Part shown: positions 9,450 to 18,213 of the stretch, in pieces
How the letters are laid out: each line of letters starts with the position of its first letter
Position numbering within the stretch: position 1 is the stretch's first letter
Source of the DNA: an uncultured Bacteroides sp.
GTDB taxonomy: Bacteria; Bacteroidota; Bacteroidia; Bacteroidales; Bacteroidaceae
Assembly (NCBI GenBank): GCA_900552075.1
Contig: URYL01000004.1
Coordinates: 62,001-126,000, forward strand
Length of the DNA: 64,000 nt
Direction of reading: 5' to 3'
Made by a program: the position numbers and the translations under genes
The notes under the pieces: model-generated
Told to the model about the DNA's origin: nothing
Database searches by the model: none
Seen by the model: the letters and a program-made list of their open reading frames with translations, nothing else

Positions 9450-9472
9450 TTTGAAGAAAAGCAAAAGACAGT

Positions 9473-9508
9473 AAAATCCTGATTTCCAAGCGAAATCGGG
9501 ATTTTTTG
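9473..9508 (+). terminator. rho-independent terminator, probably of the original tRNA gene
   Basis: AAATCCTGATTTC pairs with GAAATCGGGATTT around a CAAGC loop, followed by a T run. It lies 23 bp after the tRNA-end fragment, the position expected for the terminator left behind when an element split the tRNA gene. Confidence 0.65.
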
Positions 9509-9540
9509 TTTTCTCCCGACACGCAAAAAACGGCAAAAAT

Positions 9541-10821
9541 TTAGTCTATTGTTGTTCCCTTTTTCGATTTCCAGTAGGCTATGTGCTTCGGACTTCCCAC
9601 AATCTGCGCCGTATAGATTCCGGTGTGCCCTGAAAACAGATACGATGCCACACAAACTATGCCCAAATAGATTCCTGCCTCCACACCAAAAAGCTCAATA
9701 CCCATGAAGGTACATGCGATAGGCGTATTCGTTGCTCCGGCAAATACAGCCACAAAACCGATACCAGCCATGAATGACAAAGGCAGCGGTATAACAGCAG
9801 ACAAAGCACTTCCCAAGGTTGCTCCGACAAAGAAAAGAGGTGTAACTTCACCCCCTTTGAATCCGACACCGATGGTAAACGTGGTCAATATCAGCTTGAG
9901 CAAAAAATCATACCACATCTGGGTCTCAGAAAAGGAATTTACAATCACCGGCACACCAAGTCCGATATATTTGGTAGTCCCCATAACCCATACGCATAAA
10001 GCGATACATATTCCTCCCAACAGCGGACGAAACGGTGCATAAGCCACATACTTCTTTGCCGTCCTGCTCCAAAACTCAATGGAACGCGAGAACAGTCTTG
10101 CCGTCAGTCCGAAAAAGACGCTGGCCAGCAAAACCCACAACAAGATATCCACGCCCAGTTCCGGAACTTGAGTTATGTGGTATACTGTGTGTTTAATTCC
10201 CCATGCATGACAGGCATAGTTCGCAAAAAATGAAGCCAAGAAAATGGGAAGTATGGCATCATATCTCATTCTGCCTACAATAATTACTTCCAGGGCAAAT
10301 ACGGCTCCTGCGAGTGGAGTCCCGAAAACAGAGGCAAATCCAGCACCAATACCTATTTGTATCATTACCTTTCGGTCGTATGGATGCATTCGGAAGACAC
10401 GTGACATGAAGTCCGCAATGGCCCCTCCCATCTGCACACCTGTACCTTCACGACCGGCTGAACCACCGAACAAATGGGTCAGCACAGTCCCAATATAGAC
10501 AAGTGGAGCCATTTTGAACGGGATGATATTATGGGCACTGTGTATCTCTTCAATCAGAAAGTTATTCCCCCTCGCGGCTGTCCCGGCAAAATAATGATAA
10601 ATCAAACCGATAACCAGTCCCGCCAGAGGCAAAAGACCTATTATCCACAGATGACTCTCTCTGTAATCCGTAGCCCAATTCAGTGAAAACAGCAATAATG
10701 CAGAAGCAGAGCCTATCAATGCCCCGGCCACCGCAGTAATCAGTATCCATTTAAAAATATACCCGAAAATAACCTGTTCGAACCTCACCCGGTAAATGTA
10801 GTTTTTAATTTTCTCTTTCAT
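9541..10821 (-). CDS. ClC-family chloride channel / proton-chloride antiporter
   Basis: An inner-membrane protein of about 426 residues with many hydrophobic helices. It shows the ClC filter motif GREGTGVQMGG, the segment GAGFASVFGTPLAGAVFALE and the later GFKGGEVTPLFFVGATLG, all typical of ClC proteins that move chloride (or a related anion), often in exchange for protons. I placed the start at MKEKIKNYIY (10821) because homologues begin there. The frame is open for 35 more codons up to a Met at 10926, so a longer form is possible. The only strong promoter is at 10993-11024, leaving a leader of about 168 nt. It is transcribed alone, toward the island scar. Confidence 0.85.
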   Translation of the reverse strand: MKEKIKNYIYRVRFEQVIFGYIFKWILITAVAGALIGSASALLLFSLNWATDYRESHLWIIGLLPLAGLVIGLIYHYFAGTAARGNNFLIEEIHSAHNIIPFKMAPLVYIGTVLTHLFGGSAGREGTGVQMGGAIADFMSRVFRMHPYDRKVMIQIGIGAGFASVFGTPLAGAVFALEVIIVGRMRYDAILPIFLASFFANYACHAWGIKHTVYHITQVPELGVDILLWVLLASVFFGLTARLFSRSIEFWSRTAKKYVAYAPFRPLLGGICIALCVWVMGTTKYIGLGVPVIVNSFSETQMWYDFLLKLILTTFTIGVGFKGGEVTPLFFVGATLGSALSAVIPLPLSFMAGIGFVAVFAGATNTPIACTFMGIELFGVEAGIYLGIVCVASYLFSGHTGIYTAQIVGSPKHIAYWKSKKGTTID

Positions 10822-10992
10822 ATATCTGTCAAACAATAAAACAAGTCTAAGGAGTGGAACAGTGACAGATAATGACGGAAGAACACGCAATAATTCCTGC
10901 CAATTCTCGTCAAAGAACCAACTCACACAGGAACTATCAGCTTTTCAGCGGTTTATAACAGGGAAGTCCCATTCCCTTTCTCTAAGAGAGCG

Positions 10993-11024
10993 CAAAAGTA
11001 GTATTTTTCTATACGTCTTGCAAA
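10993..11024 (-). promoter_or_regulatory. promoter of the ClC gene
   Basis: On the minus strand TTTG (11024-11021), then 20 bp, then TACTTTTG (11000-10993) match both Bacteroides promoter boxes at the right spacing. Transcription would start near 10989. Confidence 0.7.
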
Positions 11025-11110
11025 CATTGTCCCACCAAATTGCGACAATTGGTTCTTTACGGCGAGAAACGACAGGCAATAAGCCGCAAAACATACGGTT
11101 AACTATCCGC

Positions 11111-11150
11111 AAACAAAGAAGGCCAGCACACAGCCAGCCCTCCTTGTTTA
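11111..11150 (-). terminator. terminator after the dipeptidyl peptidase gene
   Basis: An inverted repeat (AAACAAAGAAGGCCAGC against GCCAGCCCTCCTTGTTTA) with T-rich flanks overlaps the last codon of the peptidase gene and ends its transcript. Confidence 0.6.
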
Positions 11151-13382
11151 TTTTCCCCCTGCCGGAAGATTCTTCAAAAAATAATCCGTCATAGATTTCC
11201 GCAGGTGATACGTGGTACCTTCCCGCTCGTTGATGGCATGCGAGCGCATAGGATAAGACAACTGATAGAACACCTTGCCGTGTTTCACCAGCTCGTTGAC
11301 CAGCATCTCACAATTCTGGTAGTGTACGTTATCGTCACCGGTACCGTGTATGAGCAGCAAGTTCCCTTTCAAGCCCTCCACATACGAAATGGGTGAACCT
11401 TTACGATAGCCTTCCGGATTGGCCTGCGGTGTGTTCATGTAACGCTCCTGATAGATGGTGTCGTACAACCGCTGGTCGGCAACAAACGCTATGGCAATCC
11501 CCGTGCAGAACACATCCGGATAGCGGAACATACAATTGAGGGTCTGACTTCCTCCTCCGCTCCAACCTGTAATGCCGATACGCGAAGTATCGATAAACGG
11601 ATACTGACGGGCCAAGTCGAGGATGCCCTGTGCCTGGTCTTGGGAAGCAAAGGTACCCACCTCACCGTAGATGCATTTCCGCCATTCCCTTCCACGAGGG
11701 GTAGCGGCACCGCGGTTATCAATGCTGATGACGATATACCCCTGGTTGGCCAGGAACTGGTGCCACATATCACCTCCTTGCCATACATCTTGCACCGTGG
11801 AACTGGCCGGTTCGCCATACACATCGATGATGACCGGATATTTCTTTGCCGGATCAAAATCTACCGGCTTGATCATAAAAGCATCCAATACCAAGTTGCC
11901 GGAATGCGCCTTAACAAATTCCTTCGGGCGCAATTTCAGCTGCTGATACTGTGCCAGCGCTTCCTTGTTCTCTTCAATAACCGACAAAGTCTTATGAGAA
12001 GGCAAAGCCACCATCTCTATCCGCGGAGGAGTGACGGCATTGCTGAAAGTATGCACGGCATACTTCCCATCAGGAGAGATATTGTATCGGTGCTGGCCTT
12101 GTTCGTTCAACGGAGAAAGACGTTTCACCTCTCCTTTGCCAAACAAATTAGCTGAATACAAATAACGTTGAGTATAGTTATCCGGTGAAGCAATGAAATA
12201 CACCAGTCCTTTCTTCAGGTCCATGCCCACCTGCTCAATCAAATCGAAATTGCCCTTTGTGATGGGTTGGATATCTTTTCCGTCACGGCTTACCCGGTAC
12301 AGATGACGCCATCCATCCCGTTCGCTTTGCCAGGTAAAATACGTATTATGTTTCAGCCAGGTCACCTGGTCGTTGGTTTCCACCCAAGCTGCATCCGTCT
12401 CAGTCAAAATGTTTTTCGGTGCACCGCCTCCGATAGTCGCAATCCATACCTTGTTCGTATTCTGCGGACGATTCATCTGCTGGATAAACAAGTCATTACT
12501 CTCTGGAATAAACTCCATCCGCATGATATAATTCTGACGAGGATCGCCCGGCAGGTCAATCCAAGTAGTTTTTCCCCCGGAAGCTGCCACATAGCCCACC
12601 TTCACGGCTGAATTGGTGGTTCCAGCCTTCGGATAAGGGAAGCGGATGATTTTCGGGTACAGAGAATCGACGTTGTTGATGATATCAAACCAGCCTGTAC
12701 CTTCCGTATCGCTCTGCCAGTAGGCGATGTATTTGCCGTCGGGACTCCAGCGGAAGCCGTCCCGACAGAAGAATTCTTCCTCATACACCCAGTCGAAGGT
12801 TCCGTTCACAATCGTACTGCTGCCATCGTTAGTCAGCTGGGTAATTTTCCCATCGGCCACATTTTCTACATAAATGTTGTTCCCGCTTACATAGGCCACC
12901 CGCGTCCCGTCTGGAGAGAACTTGGCAAACATCAGGCTGCTCTCCGGGAAATTCTTTCCCAACTGACGCAACTGTTTCGTTTGCATATTGAGCACCCAGT
13001 AATCGCCGCGTGTATCGTAGCGCCATACCCGCTTCGTATTCGTATAGACCAGCACCTGCTTACGCGAAGTATCAAAGCTGAAACTTCTGACCGACAGCGT
13101 ATCGGAAGTACCCGGTTTCACAAACGAAGAGGCCGGTATCAACACTTCCCGTTTTCCTTTGCCAGAGGCATCGTATGCCACGATGTCGTATCCTCCTGCC
13201 GGATTCTTTTCTTTCTTCGAATATTTGCCTCCGTCTGAAAGCCAATTTACCTGACTTTCTCCTTTAGTGACCACCAGTCCTCCGTTTACCACCTCTTCCA
13301 ATGTAGGGATATGCTGTGCATATACCGACAGAGAAGAAAGGCAACAAGCTATCAAAATCGTCTTTCTGATATTCATTTGCAT
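11148..13382 (-). CDS. dipeptidyl peptidase IV (S9B serine peptidase)
   Basis: 744 residues with an N-terminal signal peptide (KTILIACCLSSLSVYAQ), so exported to the periplasm or outer membrane. The N-terminal beta-propeller (about 30-480) contains DWVYEEEF, the DPP-IV motif that binds the substrate amino terminus. The C-terminal alpha/beta hydrolase carries GWSGGGS (nucleophile S608), GTGDDNVH (Asp) and RSHAINE (His). The enzyme removes X-Pro or X-Ala dipeptides from peptide N-termini. Start at 13382, or two codons later at MNIRK. Length is normal for Bacteroides DPP-IV. A -7-like TATTTTTA (13431-13424) is upstream, and the palindrome array begins 89 bp before the start codon. Confidence 0.9.
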   Translation of the reverse strand: MQMNIRKTILIACCLSSLSVYAQHIPTLEEVVNGGLVVTKGESQVNWLSDGGKYSKKEKNPAGGYDIVAYDASGKGKREVLIPASSFVKPGTSDTLSVRSFSFDTSRKQVLVYTNTKRVWRYDTRGDYWVLNMQTKQLRQLGKNFPESSLMFAKFSPDGTRVAYVSGNNIYVENVADGKITQLTNDGSSTIVNGTFDWVYEEEFFCRDGFRWSPDGKYIAYWQSDTEGTGWFDIINNVDSLYPKIIRFPYPKAGTTNSAVKVGYVAASGGKTTWIDLPGDPRQNYIMRMEFIPESNDLFIQQMNRPQNTNKVWIATIGGGAPKNILTETDAAWVETNDQVTWLKHNTYFTWQSERDGWRHLYRVSRDGKDIQPITKGNFDLIEQVGMDLKKGLVYFIASPDNYTQRYLYSANLFGKGEVKRLSPLNEQGQHRYNISPDGKYAVHTFSNAVTPPRIEMVALPSHKTLSVIEENKEALAQYQQLKLRPKEFVKAHSGNLVLDAFMIKPVDFDPAKKYPVIIDVYGEPASSTVQDVWQGGDMWHQFLANQGYIVISIDNRGAATPRGREWRKCIYGEVGTFASQDQAQGILDLARQYPFIDTSRIGITGWSGGGSQTLNCMFRYPDVFCTGIAIAFVADQRLYDTIYQERYMNTPQANPEGYRKGSPISYVEGLKGNLLLIHGTGDDNVHYQNCEMLVNELVKHGKVFYQLSYPMRSHAINEREGTTYHLRKSMTDYFLKNLPAGGK

Positions 13383-13470
13383 ACTAATTTTAGTGTTTTA
13401 AAGAATAATGTCGAATTCACCGATAAAAATACAACATTTCTGACACAAACAGGCAAAATTCGGCCATAAA

Positions 13471-13577
13471 AAAACGCACTTGCGTTTGGATTGAAACGTA
13501 AGTGCGTTTACCTCAAAACGTCCTTACGTTTTATCTCAAACGCAAGGACGTTTGAAGTAAAACGCAAAGGCGTTTTT
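13471..13577. repeat. five-unit palindrome array, copy 1
   Basis: Five imperfect palindromes of the form AAACGCA/T..ACGTTT at 13471-13487, 13494-13509, 13515-13532, 13538-13553 and 13559-13577, with 5-6 bp spacers and start-to-start steps of 23, 21, 23 and 21 bp. Units 1 and 2, and units 3 and 4, can also pair with each other. A second array of the same make-up lies at 32543-32649, ending in the same GCGTTTTTCCA. It lies between the dehydrogenase stop and the peptidase promoter, so it may be an operator array, a REP-like element or an operon-end hairpin. Confidence 0.85.
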
Positions 13578-13608
13578 CCAGAGGCTATTTCCAGCCTCAA
13601 AATTCGCC

Positions 13609-14625
13609 TCAGAATTTCACCAGAATACGGAACACTTTTCCCGGATGGGCAGCCCATTCAGCCATAGCTTCCGCAGCTCCTTCAGGAGTTACGATACGGG
13701 AGATAAGTTCTTCCGTCGGGCAGTTTCCGGCCTTCATATAGTGAATTACGGCACGGAAATCGGCTGGTAATGCGTTACGCGAACCCCGTATATCCAACTC
13801 TTTCTGCACGAAATATTTTGTCTGAAACTCTACCCCGCTCTTGGCATAACCGATGCATACCACGCGACCGGTAAAGCCCACTTCATCAACCGCCATCACA
13901 TAAGTGGCCGGACTGCCTACGGCTTCTATCACCACATCGGCACCCATACCGCCGGAATACTCCTGTACCCGTTCATGTACATTCTCTGTCTGTGAGTTGA
14001 TGACGTACGTGGCACCCATTCTGCGGGCCAAGGCCAGTTTCTCGTCATCCAAATCAACGGCAATTACCGTAGCGCCGCGCAAGGCCGCACGTACGATGGC
14101 TCCCATACCGACCATTCCGCAACCAATGACCATCACCAGTTCGTTGTCGACTACCTGTCCGCGTGACACGGCGTGGAAACCTACGCTCATCGGCTCAATC
14201 AGGGCACAATCACGGGCAGAGATTCCTTCTGCCGGAATCACCTTGTTCCAAGGCAGTACGGCATATTCACACATCACTCCCTTACGCTGCACACCGAGCG
14301 TCTCGTTATGTTCGCAAGCGTTGACACGTCCGTTCCGGCATGAAGCACACTTGCCGCAATTCGTATAAGGGTTCAGCGTTACACTCATGCCCTTCTTGAA
14401 ACTGTCGGGTACTCCTGCCCCTACGGCTTCTATCACGGCACCGACTTCATGTCCCGGAATGACCGGCATCTTCACCATCGGGTTCCGGCCAAGATATGTA
14501 TTCAAGTCGGAACCACAAAAACCTACATACTCAATCTTTACCAGTATCTCCCCTTCGTGCAGTTCAGGCTTTCCAATCTCCACGACTGCCATTTGCTGGG
14601 GAGCTGCAATTTGAACAGCTTTCAT
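13609..14625 (-). CDS. zinc-dependent alcohol/polyol dehydrogenase of the fucose operon
   Basis: 338 residues of the medium-chain dehydrogenase family. The catalytic zinc site is seen in CGSD and GHE, the structural zinc lobe in CGKCASCRNGRVNACE, and the NAD(P) loop in VIGCGMVGMGA. It oxidises an alcohol, probably a sugar acid or polyol. As the last gene of the operon, 32 bp after the permease, it could act on 2-keto-3-deoxy-L-fuconate or on a lactaldehyde-like product. This is inferred from position. L-threonine or sorbitol dehydrogenase-like activity remains possible. The palindrome array begins 31 bp after its stop. Confidence 0.8.
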   Translation of the reverse strand: MKAVQIAAPQQMAVVEIGKPELHEGEILVKIEYVGFCGSDLNTYLGRNPMVKMPVIPGHEVGAVIEAVGAGVPDSFKKGMSVTLNPYTNCGKCASCRNGRVNACEHNETLGVQRKGVMCEYAVLPWNKVIPAEGISARDCALIEPMSVGFHAVSRGQVVDNELVMVIGCGMVGMGAIVRAALRGATVIAVDLDDEKLALARRMGATYVINSQTENVHERVQEYSGGMGADVVIEAVGSPATYVMAVDEVGFTGRVVCIGYAKSGVEFQTKYFVQKELDIRGSRNALPADFRAVIHYMKAGNCPTEELISRIVTPEGAAEAMAEWAAHPGKVFRILVKF

Positions 14626-14657
14626 TTTCTTCTTATTTTTAATTCTACGTTTCTATT

Positions 14658-15908
14658 TTAATCCAACACCTTGTAACCCTTCCAACCGTAATAGGCACAG
14701 AACAGGAAACAAACCATCGGAACGATATATGCAATGTGATACATTTCCTCACTGATATGCATCAGATAAGCCGTGAACTGAGGCAGACAGGCATTTCCCA
14801 CGATGGCCATCACCAGGAAAGCGGCCCCGCTCTTGGTCTGGTCGCCCAACCCTTTCAATGCCAGCGAGAACTGGGTGGGATACATGATGGACATAAAGAA
14901 CGAAATACCCAGCATAGCATACAACCCGGTCCGTCCGCCACATACAATCACCACCAGACAAAGCACGACATTCACCAAGGCATACACCAGCAACATGTCC
15001 TGCGGACGGAAACGAATCATCAGTCCAGTACCAATCCATCGTCCAATCAGGAAGGCCAGCATGTACAATCCGAAATACGTGGTAGCCACAGTCTCCGAAA
15101 TGCCTGCATACGTACAGCAGTATACTAAGAACAGGCTGTTGATGGCCGTTTGCCCACCGTTATAAAAAAACTGAGCAATTACGCCCCACCGCAGATGCGA
15201 CCGCTTCCACACCCCGAAGTTTATCAGTTTCTCCTTGGTGGCCTCCCGGTGTCCTTCGTCGCCAATCTTCGGCAGTTTGGCAAAAAGGAAGACCACAGCA
15301 ATGAGCAACAACAATACGGCCAGTGCCAGATAAGGAGATTTCATGGCATCCGTTTCAAACTGGATATAGGCATCCCATCCGCCCGGATAATCCGCGGGCA
15401 ATGTTTCACGCGTATAATGTGTACCGCTCAAAACCAGCTTGCTCAAAAACATGGCCGAGATAAAGGCACCCAGCCCGTTGAACGACTGTGCCAAGTTCAA
15501 GCGCCGGGGGGCAGTGGCTGCCTCACCCAAAGCTGTGACATACGGATTGGCCGCCGTCTCCAGAAAACACATTCCGGTGGCAATAATGAAGAAGATGCAC
15601 AGATACGCCCAATATTCTTTCAACATGGCTGCCGGAAAGAACAACAATCCCCCCACAGCTGCTAAAAACAGTCCGAACACAATGCCAGCCTTGTAGCTGT
15701 AACGCTTCATGAACATGGCAATCGGTATCGGGAAAATAAAATAAGCCAGCCAATAGGCCGTTTCCGTAAAAGAGGCTTCAAAGGTATTCAGCTCACAGGT
15801 CTTCATCAGCTGCCGGATCATGGTAGGCAACAAGTTGCTGCTAATGGCCCACAAAAAGAACAGACTGAACACCAGTGCCAGCGGAAGTGTATAACTCTTG
15901 TTTTTCAT
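14658..15908 (-). CDS. L-fucose:H+ symporter-like MFS permease
   Basis: 416 residues with about 12 hydrophobic helices, in the inner membrane. FLETAANPYV is the hallmark of the FucP branch of sugar symporters, and its glutamate is the proton/sugar coupling residue in FucP. The N-terminus lacks a signal sequence and starts at the first helix. It sits inside the operon between the amidohydrolase (17 bp gap) and the dehydrogenase, which supports fucose or a related 6-deoxysugar as substrate. Glucose/galactose transporters of the same superfamily are the main alternative. Confidence 0.8.
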   Translation of the reverse strand: MKNKSYTLPLALVFSLFFLWAISSNLLPTMIRQLMKTCELNTFEASFTETAYWLAYFIFPIPIAMFMKRYSYKAGIVFGLFLAAVGGLLFFPAAMLKEYWAYLCIFFIIATGMCFLETAANPYVTALGEAATAPRRLNLAQSFNGLGAFISAMFLSKLVLSGTHYTRETLPADYPGGWDAYIQFETDAMKSPYLALAVLLLLIAVVFLFAKLPKIGDEGHREATKEKLINFGVWKRSHLRWGVIAQFFYNGGQTAINSLFLVYCCTYAGISETVATTYFGLYMLAFLIGRWIGTGLMIRFRPQDMLLVYALVNVVLCLVVIVCGGRTGLYAMLGISFFMSIMYPTQFSLALKGLGDQTKSGAAFLVMAIVGNACLPQFTAYLMHISEEMYHIAYIVPMVCFLFCAYYGWKGYKVLD

Positions 15909-15925
15909 CGTATCCTGATTTTCGC

Positions 15926-16864
15926 TTATTCCGACATATTCTTGATATAAGGAAGCTCCGGCAAATCATGGAAGCCATAAAAACGACGGGCATTCTCTCC
16001 AAGGAACAGGGCTTTCTCCTCGTCTGTCAGTTCCTGCGACTTGCTCACGAAATCGTACGACATCCGATACGTGATGGCCGTAATCGTACGCGGATAGTCC
16101 GAGCCCCACATCAGTTTTTCGAAGCCAACCAAATCGGCTGCCTCCCGAATAGACCTTATAGCCCCCTTGAAGGGATAAAACTCGTCATTGAACAACCAGG
16201 TAATGCCTCCCGACTCGATACGCACATTCGGGTGACGTGCCAGCTTGATTTGCTCTGTCCAACCAGGAGTGGTCACCATCCCGAAATGTCCGATGGCAAT
16301 TTTCAGGTTAGGACACTCCTGAATCACCTCTTCCAACTCACCCACCTGCGTAGCCCCGTCGGCCATATCAATGGACAACAGCACACCATTTTGTTCCATC
16401 AAATGGAACATCTGCATCATTTCCTCACAGTTCAGCCACACACGGCCCTCTTTGAGCAACAGCCGCTGGGCCGGTATTTTGATACCTCGAAACCCGCGGG
16501 CAATAAGCTGGCGTGCCTGCTCCAAGTATCCCGGTTTACGAAACTCGCACATACCGCATACAAAGAAACGGTCAGGATAGCGGGCAGCCACCTCTGCCAG
16601 ATAGTCATTCTGAAAGCCGTCGATAAATTCCTGTGTCACCACTGCCGCAGCCACCTGCGCATAATTCATGTTCGACAGGAATACCTCGGCACTGTTCACT
16701 CCGTCGGTCATAAACGGGGGAAGCATCTGACGCACTTCCCCCATAAACAATGACCGCCCATTCTCCAAGGTACGGATAGGCAGCCCATCGACCACCGTAT
16801 CCTGCTTCAACCACAAGTGAGAATGTGCATCTATGATCAACCCCATATACAACTTCCTCCTCAT
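15926..16864 (-). CDS. amidohydrolase-2 family lactonase (L-fuconolactonase candidate)
   Basis: 312 residues. IIDAHSHLWL near the N-terminus is the first metal-binding HxH motif, GIKIPAQ is in the middle, AIGHFG supplies a further histidine and MWGSDYPRT is the characteristic C-terminal Asp motif. Members of this family hydrolyse sugar lactones such as L-fucono-1,5-lactone and L-rhamnono-lactone. The start overlaps the stop of the aldo/keto reductase by one base (TAATG type), which supports start 16864 and translational coupling between dehydrogenase and lactonase. Confidence 0.75.
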   Translation of the reverse strand: MRRKLYMGLIIDAHSHLWLKQDTVVDGLPIRTLENGRSLFMGEVRQMLPPFMTDGVNSAEVFLSNMNYAQVAAAVVTQEFIDGFQNDYLAEVAARYPDRFFVCGMCEFRKPGYLEQARQLIARGFRGIKIPAQRLLLKEGRVWLNCEEMMQMFHLMEQNGVLLSIDMADGATQVGELEEVIQECPNLKIAIGHFGMVTTPGWTEQIKLARHPNVRIESGGITWLFNDEFYPFKGAIRSIREAADLVGFEKLMWGSDYPRTITAITYRMSYDFVSKSQELTDEEKALFLGENARRFYGFHDLPELPYIKNMSE

Positions 16865-17796
16865 TATGAGTTAGCCCAGCTCACACGGAACTGATCGCCG
16901 ATGATTTCCCGCACTTCACGCACCAAATTTTCATCCATCGGCTCCTCGATATACGCTACATTCTTCTTCACATTCTGCGGATTGGCCGTACTGAACAACG
17001 TAGTGGCAATCCGCGGATTGCTGACCGCATACTGCATGGCCAGCTTCTCAATCGGATAATTTTTGGCCTTGCAATGTTCCATCGCTTTCCGGCAAGCTTC
17101 TACCAGCGGCTGAGGTGCCGGATGCCAGGCCGGTACGCCTCTCTCCGTCAACAGTCCCATAGACAACGGAGAAGCATTAATCACACCGATACCTTTCGAT
17201 TCAAAGTAATCCAGAAAATCAACCAACTTGTCGTCGCACAGGCAGTGATGGCAGAAGTTCAGCACCGATTCCACCGTACCGGCCGGAGAATGGTCTATCA
17301 CCCATTTCAGGTTCTCCAGCTGCAGGTCGGTGATACCTACATGACCTACCACCCCTTTTTCTCTCAATTCCACCAAAGCCGGCAGGGTTTCATTTACCAC
17401 CTGGTTCAAATCGGCGAACTCGATATCATGCACGTTAATCAAATCGATGTAATCAATGTGGAGGCGTTCCATACTTTCGTACACACTCTCCGTGGCCCGT
17501 TTGCCGGAATAATCCCACGTGTTCACCCCATCTTTTCCGTAACGTCCTACCTTCGTGGAAAGGTAATACTTGTCGCGAGGAATATCCTTCAACGCCTTTC
17601 CCAACACGGTCTCTGCCTTGTAATGTCCGTAATAAGGGGATACGTCAATAAAATTCATCCCCAAATCGATAGCTGTAAACACGGCCTCCAAGGCTTCTTT
17701 TTCTTTAATGTCATGGAACACTCCTCCCAATGAAGAAGCTCCAAAACTCAGGGCTGAAACTTTCATCCCCGTTTTTCCAATTTCATGGTATTGCAT
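16864..17796 (-). CDS. aldo/keto reductase, L-fucose / L-galactose dehydrogenase-like
   Basis: 310 residues with the full aldo/keto reductase tetrad region: FIDVSPYYG (Asp and Tyr), STKVGRYG (Lys) and NVHDIEF (His). The HDIEF and GKRATESV regions resemble L-galactose and L-fucose dehydrogenases, which oxidise the sugar C1 with NAD(P) to the lactone. Gaps to the mutarotase (11 bp) and overlap with the lactonase fit consecutive steps: beta-sugar, lactone, aldonate. No signal peptide, so cytoplasmic. Confidence 0.8.
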   Translation of the reverse strand: MQYHEIGKTGMKVSALSFGASSLGGVFHDIKEKEALEAVFTAIDLGMNFIDVSPYYGHYKAETVLGKALKDIPRDKYYLSTKVGRYGKDGVNTWDYSGKRATESVYESMERLHIDYIDLINVHDIEFADLNQVVNETLPALVELREKGVVGHVGITDLQLENLKWVIDHSPAGTVESVLNFCHHCLCDDKLVDFLDYFESKGIGVINASPLSMGLLTERGVPAWHPAPQPLVEACRKAMEHCKAKNYPIEKLAMQYAVSNPRIATTLFSTANPQNVKKNVAYIEEPMDENLVREVREIIGDQFRVSWANS

Positions 17797-17807
17797 AGTT
17801 ATTTTAT

Positions 17808-18197
17808 TTAAGATTCATACAAATAAAACATTCGTTCCATCAACCGCCATTTTTCGGCCGAGCTGCTGCCCGGCACACATTCCTGAAAACGGGCCACGTG
17901 GTCTTCCCATTCAGCCTGACGGGGCAACTGGGCCAGACGTTTCATCGCGGTATCCCAGTCAAAATCCAGCGGAGTTTCCACAATCATGAACAGGCGGCTG
18001 CCGATGATGTAAATCTCCATCTCCAGAATCCCGACCGACTGGATGCCTTCCCGAATCTCCGGCCAGGCCTCTCCACGACTATGTATTTTCCGGTATTCCG
18101 CTATCAGTTCAGGATTATTCTTCAAATCCAGTGTCTGGCAGTAACGTTTGACAGGCATTCCATATTCTTTTACTCGATATCCTTCTACTTTCCCCAT
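17808..18197 (-). CDS. L-rhamnose/L-fucose mutarotase (RhaM family)
   Basis: 129 residues matching the small RhaM/DUF718 fold: RYCQTLDLKNNPELIAEYRKIH near the start, then EMEIYIIGSRLFMIVET and W-rich ends. These enzymes interconvert alpha and beta anomers of 6-deoxysugars and so feed the dehydrogenase. An internal Met at codon 14 (18158) could be the start, but the first Met keeps the family's usual leader. It lies 16 bp after the fucosidase. Confidence 0.8.
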   Translation of the reverse strand: MGKVEGYRVKEYGMPVKRYCQTLDLKNNPELIAEYRKIHSRGEAWPEIREGIQSVGILEMEIYIIGSRLFMIVETPLDFDWDTAMKRLAQLPRQAEWEDHVARFQECVPGSSSAEKWRLMERMFYLYES

Positions 18198-18213
18198 TTC
18201 ATTTTTACATTAA

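Larger units (their letters stand above)
9305..9508 (+). ncRNA. candidate RNA / leader-like repeat, copy 2
   Basis: A transcript from the promoter ending at 9301 would run about 200 nt to the terminator at 9473-9508. It contains the segment shared with 5016-5065 (here 9355-9406), a small CTCC-ggt-GGAG hairpin (9351-9360) and the palindrome TGCAAAATATTGCA. A short frame ending in KYCKPPVEQ (stop at 9364-9366) could be a leader peptide. The far part overlaps the tRNA-end scar, so the transcript may be an accident of integration. Confidence 0.3.

Noticed and set aside
9301..9450. tmRNA or complete tRNA
   Set aside because: Only the last 19 bases resemble a tRNA end. No acceptor 5' strand, D-arm or anticodon arm, and no tag peptide reading ending in ALAA.
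13471..13577. CRISPR-like array
   Set aside because: Units are only 16-19 bp, palindromic and differ from each other, spacers are 5-6 bp, and no cas genes are near. The array at 32543-32649 is rejected for the same reasons.
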